31,932 bases of DNA, from assembly GCA_021790615.1 (NCBI GenBank), contig JAJYGW010000109.1:1-31932 (forward strand), given 5' to 3'. This document shows positions 1 to 7,196 of this stretch, in pieces (position 1 is the stretch's first letter; the number at the start of each line of letters is the position of its first letter). Origin of the DNA: Actinomycetes bacterium (GTDB lineage Bacteria > Actinomycetota > Acidimicrobiia > Acidimicrobiales > JAKAOS01). Under the pieces are notes generated by a model that worked only from the letters and a program-made list of their open reading frames with translations, did no database searches and was not told the origin of the DNA. The translations under genes were made by a program, and so were the position numbers.

Positions 1-1462
1 TGAAGTGGGCGAGGCGGCTCCGGCAGAGCTCCATCAACTCGACTGCCAGAGCGTCGTCCGGCGCCACGCCGGGAGCCGGCTCGACCACCGCCAGGACCAT
101 CTCGCCCCAGTCGTCGTCAGGCACCCCGATCGTGGCGGCATCACCCACCCGAGGGTCCTCGAGCAGCACCGCGTCCACCTCGGCCGGGTAGATGTTCACG
201 CCTCCCGAGATGATGAGGTTGGCCGAGCGGTCAGTGAGGTAGAGGTATCCGTCGGCGTCCACGTAGCCCACGTCACCGACCGAGAAGTAGTCGCCCAGGT
301 ATGTCGACCGGGTCTTCTCCGGGTCCTTGAAGTACTCGAAGCGACCCGCCTCCGGCGCCTTGATGTACACGAGGCCGGGCTCGCCGGCGGGCAGGTCACC
401 GCCGTCCGGCCCCACGATCCGCACGATGTCGGGAGGCACCAGCCGTCCCACCGTGCCGGGGCGGCTCAGCCATGCGGCGGAGTCGACCCAGGTTGCCGTC
501 CCTTCGGTGGCGGCGTAGTACTCGTGCACGATGGGGCCGAGCCACTCGATGAGCCGGCGCTTGACGTGCACGGGACACGGGGCTGCCCCATGCAGGACGA
601 AACGCAAGCTGCTCGCATCCCGACCTTCCCGCTCCCCCTCGGGCAGCGACAGCAGCCGGTGGAACATCGTCGGCACCATGTGGACGTGCGTCACGCCGTG
701 GCGCTCGACCAACTCGAGCATGGACGAGGCGTCCCAGCCGTCCATGAGGACGACCGTGGCGCCGAGTGTGAGCGGGATGCCGAGCGAGAAGGCGAGCGGC
801 GCGGCGTGGTACAGCGGCCCTGTGCACAGGTGCACATCGCCCGGCTCAGGTGCGAACAGCCCGAGCACGGCAAGCGAAGTCGGCGGCCGCCGGTCCCGGT
901 AGACGCCTTTCGGTCGGCCTGTCGTCCCGGACGTGTACAGCATCGTGCCGCCGAGCACCGGCTCTTCGATGTCCGAAGCGTCCACGCCCGACACGAGCTC
1001 CTCGTAGCTCTCGAAGCCGTCGATCATGCCGCCGACGGCGACGCACAGCGTGGAATCGGGCAGCCCACCGACAGCATCGCGCGCCACGGTAGCGAAACGG
1101 GCGTCGGCGATCACCACCTTCGCCTCGCAGTCCTTGATGATGTAGGCGGCTTCACCGGCTGTGAGATGCCAGTTCACCGTCGTCATGCGAACGCCGGAAC
1201 GCTGGCACGCGGCGTACACCTCGACGAACTCCAGGCGGTTGGAGCAGATGAGAGCCAGGCCGTCCCCGGCGGTGACGCCGTTCGCCTGCAACACCCGCGC
1301 GAGCTGGTTCGCGCGGGCGTTGAGCTCACCATAGGACTCGACGCGCGCACCGGCTATCACCGCCGGCCTCTCTGCGTCGGCGGCAGCGTGCAGGGCGACC
1401 GTCATCCCGAGGGCAGCCGCAGAGGCGGGATCCGTCAGCGTGGCGGTCTCAGAGAGCGCCAT
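1..1462 (-). CDS. AMP-dependent acyl-CoA synthetase (FadD-like), C-terminus cut by window edge
   Basis: Activates a carboxylic acid to its acyl-CoA through an acyl-adenylate. The reading frame is open from the ATG at 1462 to the window edge (487 codons), so only the last few dozen residues are missing compared with the usual 500-550. The P-loop-like signature YTSGTTGRPKG lies at about residues 176-186. Near the end is the A8 hinge region SGGVNIYPAEVD, typical of the medium/long-chain FadD group. The start is preceded by GGAGAGG, a good ribosome-binding site. It begins just after the stop of the DUF35 gene, so it is the last known member of the operon reading leftward from about 4200. The substrate is not readable from the sequence; the thiolase-like and DUF35 partners suggest a branched or sterol-like side chain (inference). 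Confidence 0.92.
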   Translation of the reverse strand, partial: MALSETATLTDPASAAALGMTVALHAAADAERPAVIAGARVESYGELNARANQLARVLQANGVTAGDGLALICSNRLEFVEVYAACQRSGVRMTTVNWHLTAGEAAYIIKDCEAKVVIADARFATVARDAVGGLPDSTLCVAVGGMIDGFESYEELVSGVDASDIEEPVLGGTMLYTSGTTGRPKGVYRDRRPPTSLAVLGLFAPEPGDVHLCTGPLYHAAPLAFSLGIPLTLGATVVLMDGWDASSMLELVERHGVTHVHMVPTMFHRLLSLPEGEREGRDASSLRFVLHGAAPCPVHVKRRLIEWLGPIVHEYYAATEGTATWVDSAAWLSRPGTVGRLVPPDIVRIVGPDGGDLPAGEPGLVYIKAPEAGRFEYFKDPEKTRSTYLGDYFSVGDVGYVDADGYLYLTDRSANLIISGGVNIYPAEVDAVLLEDPRVGDAATIGVPDDDWGEMVLAVVEPAPGVAPDDALAVELMELCRSRLAHF

Positions 1463-1463
1463 G

Positions 1464-1865
1464 TCAACCTCTCCTCAACTCGAACAGCGGCAGCTGTCGC
1501 CCGTCCTCGAGCGGCTCCCAGGTCACCTGGACCGGTGCGCCGACGTGCACCTCGCCGGGCTCACAGCCGACGAGGTTCGCCATGAGCCGGGCGCCCTCGT
1601 CGAGGTCGACGAGCACGACGGCGTAGTGCTCGGTCTCGCCCATCCTCTCGGGCCGGTGCTCGACGGTGGCGGCGTGCACGACACCCTGGCCCGACGCCTC
1701 ACGCCAATCGAGGCACGATCCGTGGCAGCGCGGGCAGAACGAGCGCGGGTACTGGACCGGCTGGTCGCAATCCGTGCACCACTGGAGCACGAGGCGGCGA
1801 TCCCTCGTCGCCTCCCAGAAGGGCGCGCTCGCCGGGGACGGGTCCGGGACCGCTCGGTCGCTCAC
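1464..1865 (-). CDS. DUF35 zinc-ribbon/OB-fold protein, partner of the thiolase-like protein
   Basis: Small 133-residue protein with an N-terminal rubredoxin-like zinc ribbon (C30, C33, C44, C47: CTDC and CPRC) followed by an OB fold. In this family (DUF35/ChsH2 C-terminal domain) the protein binds thiolase-superfamily partners and helps place acyl-CoA substrates. The start is taken as GTG at 1865, which overlaps the stop of the thiolase-like gene as GTGA, a translational-coupling arrangement. The frame stays open further upstream to 1970, but that stretch lies inside the thiolase-like gene and has no family-like sequence. The protein probably forms a complex with the product of the gene just upstream. 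Confidence 0.88.
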   Translation of the reverse strand: MSDRAVPDPSPASAPFWEATRDRRLVLQWCTDCDQPVQYPRSFCPRCHGSCLDWREASGQGVVHAATVEHRPERMGETEHYAVVLVDLDEGARLMANLVGCEPGEVHVGAPVQVTWEPLEDGRQLPLFELRRG

Positions 1866-3025
1866 AGCGTGGCCTCGGACCCGAGCACCAGCGTCGACAT
1901 GCACGACAGGACCATCCCGGATCCGTGCGCCACGGCGATGTCGGCTCCTTCGACCTGGCGAGCCCCGCACTCGCCCCTCAGCTGCCGAACGGCCTCGACG
2001 ATGAGGAACATCCCGTACATGCCCGGGTGCGTGTAGGAGAGCCCCCCACCGTTCGTGTTCATCGGCAGCTGCCCACCCGGCGCCGTGCGGCCCTCCTCGG
2101 CGAACGCTCCACCCTCGCCCTTCCCGCAGAAGCCGAGGTCTTCGAGGTGCAGCAGCGCCGTGATCGTGAAGGAGTCATAGCCCAGGAGGACCGAGACGTC
2201 GTCCGGCTTCACGCCGGCCATCTCGAAAGCCGCCGGGCCGGAGACGGCGCCCGGCGTCGTCGTCAGGTCCGGCATCTGGCTGATCATCATGTGGTCGTGG
2301 CACGTCGCCGCTCCGAGCACGTACGAGGGCTGCTTGCGAAGCGACCGGGCTCGCTCGGCGCTCGTCATGACGAAGGCGCCGGCGCCGTCGGTGACGAGGC
2401 AGCAGTCGAGGAGATGGAGCGGGGAGCACTGCATCGGAGATGCCAGCACGTCCTCCACCGTGATCGGGTCGCGAAAGCGCGCCCGAGGGTTGAGCTCGGC
2501 CCAGCGGCGGGTCGAGACGGCGATCTCGGCGAGCTGCTCGGACGTCGTCCCGTACTCGTACATGTGCCGGCTCGCTGCCAAGGCATAGGGGCCAATCGGC
2601 ATCCTCAACCGGTAGGGCCACTCCCACTCCGCCGCCGGGTTGGGACCGGGCGGGGGCACCCGGCCGAAGCTGCGCCCTTGCTTGCGGTCGCTCCTCGGCG
2701 TGGCCGCATAGACGCTGACGACGACGTCGGCGACCCCCGCCGCGATGGCGGCAGCGGCATGCTCGGCGTGGACCTCGAAGCTCGACCCGCCGGTGTTCGT
2801 CGAGTCCGTGAAGCGCGGGTGAACGCCGAGGTACTCGGCGAAGCTCATCGCCGACTGCGCGTGGCAGATCCCGTCGACGTCCGCCAGGCCGAGACCGGCG
2901 TCCTCGAGCGCCTCGAGCACCATGCGGGTCTCGAGGTCACGGCCGAAGTGCTCGAGCTCGCCCGTCGGCGAGCAGGCGTCGGCGACGCCGACGATGGCAG
3001 CGGCGCCACGAAGTGAGCGACTCAT
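1862..3025 (-). CDS. Thiolase-like/Ltp-family protein lacking the catalytic cysteines (probable acyl-CoA retro-aldolase)
   Basis: 387-residue thiolase-fold protein of the SCP-x/lipid-transfer group. The usual nucleophilic cysteine motif is replaced by STNTGGSS, the C-terminal Cys-x-Gly by HGSG, and the SCP-x motif HDCF by YDSF (Y283). NTNGGGLSYTHPGMYG keeps a His (H333) next to Y331. Canonical thiolysis is therefore unlikely. The tyrosines recall Ltp2, which works with a DUF35 partner as a retro-aldolase on steroid side-chain acyl-CoA (family knowledge; residue equivalence is my inference). The start at 3025 overlaps the upstream gene as ATGA, and the 3' end overlaps the DUF35 gene as GTGA. 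A non-catalytic or acyl-binding role is the main alternative. Confidence 0.88.
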   Translation of the reverse strand: MSRSLRGAAAIVGVADACSPTGELEHFGRDLETRMVLEALEDAGLGLADVDGICHAQSAMSFAEYLGVHPRFTDSTNTGGSSFEVHAEHAAAAIAAGVADVVVSVYAATPRSDRKQGRSFGRVPPPGPNPAAEWEWPYRLRMPIGPYALAASRHMYEYGTTSEQLAEIAVSTRRWAELNPRARFRDPITVEDVLASPMQCSPLHLLDCCLVTDGAGAFVMTSAERARSLRKQPSYVLGAATCHDHMMISQMPDLTTTPGAVSGPAAFEMAGVKPDDVSVLLGYDSFTITALLHLEDLGFCGKGEGGAFAEEGRTAPGGQLPMNTNGGGLSYTHPGMYGMFLIVEAVRQLRGECGARQVEGADIAVAHGSGMVLSCMSTLVLGSEATL

Positions 3026-4128
3026 CCTGTCGTGGCAGCGGCAGCTCGATCCGCGGCGACGGTGTCGTAGCGCGCGTAGTCCTCGCTCGTGTCGGCGTCG
3101 GCGAACTCGAACTCGAGGAGACCGGCCTCGCCCCAGCGCTCGCGCAGGTAGCCGTTGTTGGCGTCGAGCAGCCCGAGCTTGCGCACGTTTGGGACCAACT
3201 TCGCGAAGAAGCCGTTCTGGAACTGCATGAACGGTGTCTTCTTCATCTTGCCCGCCGCCTCCATGATGAACGGGACGACGTCCGCCGCCCGAACGCCCAT
3301 CCGCTGCCAGACCTCCGGCGTGGTGGAGCGAGCGCGTGCGTTGATGGTGTGCTCGAGAAGGAAGTCCTGGCGTTCCTTGAGGTCGGCGGCAGAGAGGTGC
3401 TGGTAGTACTCGCCGAGAGAGAGGATGCCGAAGGCGACGTGCCGGGCCTCGTCGGCCATGATGTAGCGCAGGAGCTTCTTCAAGAGCGGCTCGGTGGTGC
3501 GCCGCAGCATGTCGCCGAAGGCTGCGAGCGCGAGCGACTCGATCACGATCTGCATCCCGAGGTAGGCGATGTCCCACCGGCTGTCCTCGAGGAGCCCGGT
3601 GATCTGCGCCTCGAGGTTCGGGTTCATCGGGTACGCCGTGCCGACCTTCTCGTCGATGTACCGGGCGAAGACCTCGGTGTGCCGCGCCTCGTCCATGGTC
3701 TGGGTGGCTGCGTAGTACTTGGCGTCGATCCAGGGCACCGTCTCGACGATCTTCGCCGCGGTCATCATGGCGCCCTGCTCGCCGTGCATGAACTGGCTGA
3801 GCATCGCCGTGAACATCTCGAGCCCGAGCTTTGTGAGCTCCCTCTCGCCCCACGACGCGATCGGCGACCCCGGCATCTGCGTGACCTCGCGCATCAGCTG
3901 GAGGTTCGGCGCGTCCTTGTCGACGAGCGACTCCGGGTCGACGTCGGTCGACCAGTCGAGATCGGTGACGCTCGCCCATTGCGACTGCGCGGCCTTGTTG
4001 TAGAGCGTGACGAGCTGAGGCCGGGAGCGCTCGTAGTCCCACGTGTAGATACGGTCGCAGTGGTCCTCGATGACCTTGAACGTCCCGTCCATCTCGGACT
4101 GCGCGGGCAGGTCGGCGGAGGTCGTCAC
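3022..4128 (-). CDS. Ferritin-like diiron-carboxylate protein
   Basis: Four-helix-bundle diiron protein of 368 residues with a complete ligand set: E117 (HGEQ), E147/H150 (DEARH), E197 (VIES) and E227/H230 (DEARH). This is the E-ExxH-E-ExxH pattern of the ribonucleotide reductase R2/acyl-ACP desaturase superfamily. I cannot assign a reaction; an oxygenase, desaturase or R2-like oxidase acting on the operon's acyl-CoA is plausible. It is the first gene of the operon with the thiolase-like, DUF35 and acyl-CoA synthetase genes. I chose GTG at 4128 because a GGGAGCGG lies upstream; ATG at 4092 (12 residues shorter) is an equally reasonable start. The frame continues open to 4350, but that would run into the divergent gene. 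Confidence 0.87.
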   Translation of the reverse strand: MTTSADLPAQSEMDGTFKVIEDHCDRIYTWDYERSRPQLVTLYNKAAQSQWASVTDLDWSTDVDPESLVDKDAPNLQLMREVTQMPGSPIASWGERELTKLGLEMFTAMLSQFMHGEQGAMMTAAKIVETVPWIDAKYYAATQTMDEARHTEVFARYIDEKVGTAYPMNPNLEAQITGLLEDSRWDIAYLGMQIVIESLALAAFGDMLRRTTEPLLKKLLRYIMADEARHVAFGILSLGEYYQHLSAADLKERQDFLLEHTINARARSTTPEVWQRMGVRAADVVPFIMEAAGKMKKTPFMQFQNGFFAKLVPNVRKLGLLDANNGYLRERWGEAGLLEFEFADADTSEDYARYDTVAADRAAAATTG

Positions 4129-4209
4129 GGGAGCATCCGCTCCCAGCTGCCCGCGCGACGCCGCCAGGTCGCCACGGGCGGCGAGTCCTCCCCTCTCGGC
4201 CACCGGCGA

Positions 4210-4238
4210 AGAATAAGTGCTAATCGCGCCGGCATCAA
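4210..4238 (-). promoter_or_regulatory. Candidate sigma70-type promoter of the diiron/thiolase-like operon
   Basis: Reading the minus strand, TTGATG (4238-4233) and TATTCT (4215-4210) are separated by exactly 17 bases. This places transcription start near 4203, about 75 bases before the GTG start of the diiron gene. It is one of the few places in the window with an AT-rich stretch. The rest of the 200-base gap between the divergent genes shows nothing else clear. Confidence 0.5.
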
Positions 4239-4314
4239 CGGCACCGGCCGAGCCCGGTCCCGGGGCTCGGCACCACCACGACGCGCCGCACGCCACAGAG
4301 CTCGTCGATTGCCG

Positions 4315-4320
4315 TAGTTT
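4315..4320 (+). promoter_or_regulatory. -10 element (TAGTTT) of a probable leaderless promoter
   Basis: TAGTTT ends 8 bases before the ATG at 4329, so transcription would start at or within a base or two of the start codon. There is no Shine-Dalgarno sequence in front of this gene. Confidence 0.45.
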
Positions 4321-4328
4321 GACGGTCC

Positions 4329-5291
4329 ATGGCGACCATTGAGACTGCACGCGGGCCGATCGACGCCGCCGACCTCGGCCGCACGCTCATGCACGAGCAC
4401 GTCTTCGTGCTCACGCCCGATTCGGAGCGGCAGTGGGGTGACGACTGGGACGAGGAGGAGCGCGTCGCCGACGCCGTCACCCGGCTGAACGCCCTCGCGG
4501 CGGCCGGCATCTCGACGATCGCCGACCCGACCGTCGACGGGCTCGGCCGTGACATCGCGAGGATCGAGCGGATCCAGCGCGAGGTCGCCCTCAACATCAT
4601 CGTGGCGACCGGGGTCTACACCTACCACGAGGTGCCGAACTTCTTCCGGTACCGCGGGCCGGACCTCATGCCGAGCTTGCCGGATCCGATGGTGGACTTC
4701 TTCGTGCGGGACATCCGTGAGGGGGTGAAGGGCACGGGGGTACGGGCTGCGTTTCTCAAGTGTGCCATCGACCACTTCGGGATGGCGCCCGGGGTCGAGC
4801 GGGTGTTGCGAGCAGTCGCCAAGGCGCACCTCGAGACCGGGGCGCCGATCATGGTGCACACGCACCCGACGACACGGACCGGGCTCGAGGTGCAGCGCGT
4901 CCTCGTGGAGGAAGGCGTGGAGCCGCCGGGCGTCCTCCTCGCTCACTCGGGCGACACGCCAGACGTCGATCACCTGAGCGCACTGGCGGAAGCCGGCTTC
5001 CTGCTCGGGATGGACCGGTTCGGGATCGACACGACGCTCGGCTTCGACGAGCGGGTCGGCACGGTGGCCGAGATGTGCCGCCGCGGCTTCGCCGGGAGCA
5101 TGGTCCTCAGCCAGGACGCCTCCTGCTACATCGACTGGATCGACCCGATGGCGATGGGCCTTGCGAACCAGCGGTGGCACTATCTGCACGTTCTCGAGGA
5201 CGTCGTGCCAGCGCTCGTCGAACGAGAGGTCAGCGAGGAGCAGATCGACCAGATGCTCGTCGGGAACCCGAGGCGCTACTTCGGCGGCTGA
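4329..5291 (+). CDS. Phosphotriesterase-family metal-dependent hydrolase
   Basis: 320-residue TIM-barrel hydrolase of the amidohydrolase superfamily. All binuclear-metal ligands are visible: H22 and H24 (MHEH), the lysine to be carbamylated K144 (FLKCA), H177 (MVHTH), H206 (LAHSGD) and D263 (SQDAS). Members include phosphotriesterases, quorum-quenching lactonases (PLL) and many enzymes of unknown substrate, so a lactonase or esterase activity is likely but unproven. The gene stands alone, divergent from the diiron-protein operon and convergent with a small membrane-protein gene 17 bases downstream. It lacks a ribosome-binding site and appears to be translated from a leaderless message. Confidence 0.9.
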   Translation: MATIETARGPIDAADLGRTLMHEHVFVLTPDSERQWGDDWDEEERVADAVTRLNALAAAGISTIADPTVDGLGRDIARIERIQREVALNIIVATGVYTYHEVPNFFRYRGPDLMPSLPDPMVDFFVRDIREGVKGTGVRAAFLKCAIDHFGMAPGVERVLRAVAKAHLETGAPIMVHTHPTTRTGLEVQRVLVEEGVEPPGVLLAHSGDTPDVDHLSALAEAGFLLGMDRFGIDTTLGFDERVGTVAEMCRRGFAGSMVLSQDASCYIDWIDPMAMGLANQRWHYLHVLEDVVPALVEREVSEEQIDQMLVGNPRRYFGG

Positions 5292-5308
5292 CGCCGGACT
5301 TCCCCGGG

Positions 5309-5710
5309 TCAGCGAGCGAGCTGAGCGATGTTCTCGCCGAGCAGGACCGCGACGAGGATCATGACGGCCACGTAGATACCGGTGATCGCCCAGCGGTACT
5401 TGTGGTCCGCCAGCCAGAAGCGCCGGACGCCCCGAGCGTCGAAGTACAGCGCCACCAGCGCGATCGGGATGCCGATGGCCGGCCCGACACCTCCGGCGGC
5501 TCCGATCGCCGGTGCGGCGATCGGGAAGATCACGTAGCTGAGCAGGCACCGGAGCGCCGAGAGCAGCATCGAACCGGAGAAGAGGCGGTGGACGTCCTGC
5601 TCGCGGACCTCGGGGTCGCGCCCGTCCGGCACCCGGAGCAGGCGCCGCATGGTGACGTCGGCGGTGGAACGATCGGAGGTACGGGCGACGGTCGCGGCGG
5701 GTGTGGACAT
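5309..5710 (-). CDS. Small integral membrane protein of unknown function
   Basis: 133-residue protein with a charged N-terminal half (about residues 1-45, cytosolic) and three predicted membrane segments. The first two are formed by the stretch from LLSALRCLLSYVIFPIAAPA through GPAIGIPIALVALYF. The third is WAITGIYVAVMILVAVLL near the C-terminus. A basic loop FDARGVRRFWLADHKYRW separates the last two segments. I do not recognise a family with a known role. The ATG at 5710 follows a TAGCCT element by 8 bases, as in other leaderless-looking genes here. The frame is open to 5869, but that would cross the promoter and start of the divergent acyl-CoA dehydrogenase gene. Confidence 0.75.
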   Translation of the reverse strand: MSTPAATVARTSDRSTADVTMRRLLRVPDGRDPEVREQDVHRLFSGSMLLSALRCLLSYVIFPIAAPAIGAAGGVGPAIGIPIALVALYFDARGVRRFWLADHKYRWAITGIYVAVMILVAVLLGENIAQLAR

Positions 5711-5718
5711 CGCCCGCA

Positions 5719-5724
5719 AGGCTA
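5719..5724 (-). promoter_or_regulatory. -10 element (TAGCCT) of the small membrane-protein gene
   Basis: On the minus strand the sequence reads GGTAGCCT, 8 bases before the ATG at 5710. It fits the local GGTAnnnT motif and overlaps the inverted repeat at 5720-5743. Confidence 0.45.
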
Positions 5725-5743
5725 CCGGGCCGTGCCGGTAGCC
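5720..5743. repeat. Perfect inverted repeat, 9-base arms, in a divergent promoter region
   Basis: GGCTACCGG, a 6-base spacer GCCGTG, then CCGGTAGCC. It sits in the 85-base gap between the divergent membrane-protein and acyl-CoA dehydrogenase genes and covers the -10 of the former. It could be an operator or an RNA hairpin. Confidence 0.6.
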
Positions 5744-5795
5744 CTCCAGGCGGGCTGGCCCGGCGCGACCACCGCACGCGTGCCACGATGCCGGC

Positions 5796-7196
5796 ATGGG
5801 CGACCGAGACATCCGCGAGAACGAGCCTGGCACCATCGTGAGCGAGCGGGTCGACGAGCTGCTCGCCAAGTTCGACCCGGCATCGACCGAACGGGTCGAG
5901 TTCCGCCGCAGGCAGTACGACCTCGGCCTCGCCTGGGTCCACTTCCCCGAGGGTTACGGCGGGCTCGGGCTGGCACCGGGGCTTCAGCGGGAGATCGACC
6001 GGCGCCTGCTCGCGGCGGGAGCGAGCCCCCCGGGCGCGCGCGAGTTCTTCGGTCTAGCGATGGCGGGTCCGACTGTTGTCACGCACGGGTCGGAGGAGGC
6101 GAGACAGCGGCTCCTGCCACGGATGTTCACCGGCGAAGACGCCTGGTGCCAGCTCTTCTCCGAGCCTGGCTCAGGCTCGGACCTGGCGAGCCTTTCCACA
6201 AGGGCCGTGAGGGACGGCGACGAGTGGGTCGTCACAGGCCAGAAGGTCTGGAACACGCTCGCCCACATCGCGGACCGGGGCATGCTCGTCGCCCGCACCG
6301 ACCCCGAGCAGCCGAAGCACAAGGGCCTGACCTACTTCGCCCTCGACATGCACGCCCCGGGGGTCGAGGTGCGGCCGCTCCGGCAGATGACGGGAGAGGC
6401 GGAATTCAACGAGGTCTACATCACCGAGGTGCGGGTGCCCGACAGCGACCGCATCGGTGACGTGGGCGACGGCTGGCGCGTCTCCATGAGCACCCTCATG
6501 AACGAGCGCACGTCGATCGGCGGGGGCACGGCCAGCCCGCCACGTGGGTCGGGCGCCATCGCCGAAGCGGTCCGGATCTTCCGGGAGGAGTGCCCGTACC
6601 CCGACCCCGTCCTGAAGGACCGGCTCATGCGGCTCTGGGTCGAGGCGGAGGCGCTCCGGCTCACGAACCGTCGCGCCGGCGACAACCGCCGGGCGGGCAA
6701 CCCGGGCCCTGAGGGATCCATCGCGAAGCTGATGTTCGCCGAGGTGAACATGCGCATCTACGACTTCTGCATCGACCTGCTCGGGACGGCAGGTGTCGTC
6801 GACTTCGACTACACGATGCGACGCAGCGAAGGCCTCGGGTTGACCGGCCCGGCGGGGACGTCTCGCAAGATGTTCCTCCGCTCGAGGGCGAACTCGATCG
6901 AAGGTGGCACCTCGGAGATCCAGAGGAACATCCTCGGCGAGCGGGTGCTCGGGCTGCCTGGGGACGTCCGGACGGACAAGGACCTGCCCTGGTCTCAGGT
7001 GCCCCGGATCGGAACGGTCGGCGGTCTGCGCCGCGACGGGTGCCTGCGGCTCTGTCGCCGGTCAAGGAGGGTGGGCTCGGCCACCCGGCGAGCGCGATCG
7101 CAACCAAACCGGTCGGGTGACGATCAGCTCATGCGAAGAGGTGGGCGCCTCGCCGATCGCTGCCCCGCCAGGCCCGAGCCATCGCCGGGCTCGTGA
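5796..7196 (+). CDS. Acyl-CoA dehydrogenase with an unusual C-terminal extension
   Basis: FAD-dependent dehydrogenase that introduces an alpha-beta double bond into an acyl-CoA. FAD/substrate-loop motifs are visible (CQLFSEPGSGSDL, WVVTGQKVWNT). The C-terminal signature SIEGGTSEIQRNILGERVLG carries the probable catalytic base E369. Members normally end shortly after the DKDLPW motif, here near R404. The frame instead runs on for 62 residues of Arg/Gly-rich sequence with no family character and overlaps the end of the convergent asparaginase gene by 68 bases. A lost stop or a recent frameshift is possible. The start ATG at 5796 is preceded by CACGAT at a 6-base distance, a weaker version of the local leaderless pattern. 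Confidence 0.9.
   Translation: MGDRDIRENEPGTIVSERVDELLAKFDPASTERVEFRRRQYDLGLAWVHFPEGYGGLGLAPGLQREIDRRLLAAGASPPGAREFFGLAMAGPTVVTHGSEEARQRLLPRMFTGEDAWCQLFSEPGSGSDLASLSTRAVRDGDEWVVTGQKVWNTLAHIADRGMLVARTDPEQPKHKGLTYFALDMHAPGVEVRPLRQMTGEAEFNEVYITEVRVPDSDRIGDVGDGWRVSMSTLMNERTSIGGGTASPPRGSGAIAEAVRIFREECPYPDPVLKDRLMRLWVEAEALRLTNRRAGDNRRAGNPGPEGSIAKLMFAEVNMRIYDFCIDLLGTAGVVDFDYTMRRSEGLGLTGPAGTSRKMFLRSRANSIEGGTSEIQRNILGERVLGLPGDVRTDKDLPWSQVPRIGTVGGLRRDGCLRLCRRSRRVGSATRRARSQPNRSGDDQLMRRGGRLADRCPARPEPSPGS

Noticed and set aside
5..1585. Long plus-strand open frame opposite the acyl-CoA synthetase
   Set aside because: High GC leaves antisense frames open. Its translation is His/Arg/Val-rich without family sequence, while the minus strand carries clear acyl-CoA synthetase motifs.
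3026..4042. Upstream part of the thiolase-like frame (open to 4042)
   Set aside because: This portion lies inside the diiron-protein gene in another frame. The thiolase-like sequence begins only after the ATG at 3025.
4125..5942. 605-codon minus-strand frame opposite the phosphotriesterase-like gene
   Set aside because: Shadow of the plus-strand gene. The plus strand shows all metal-ligand motifs and the minus translation shows none.
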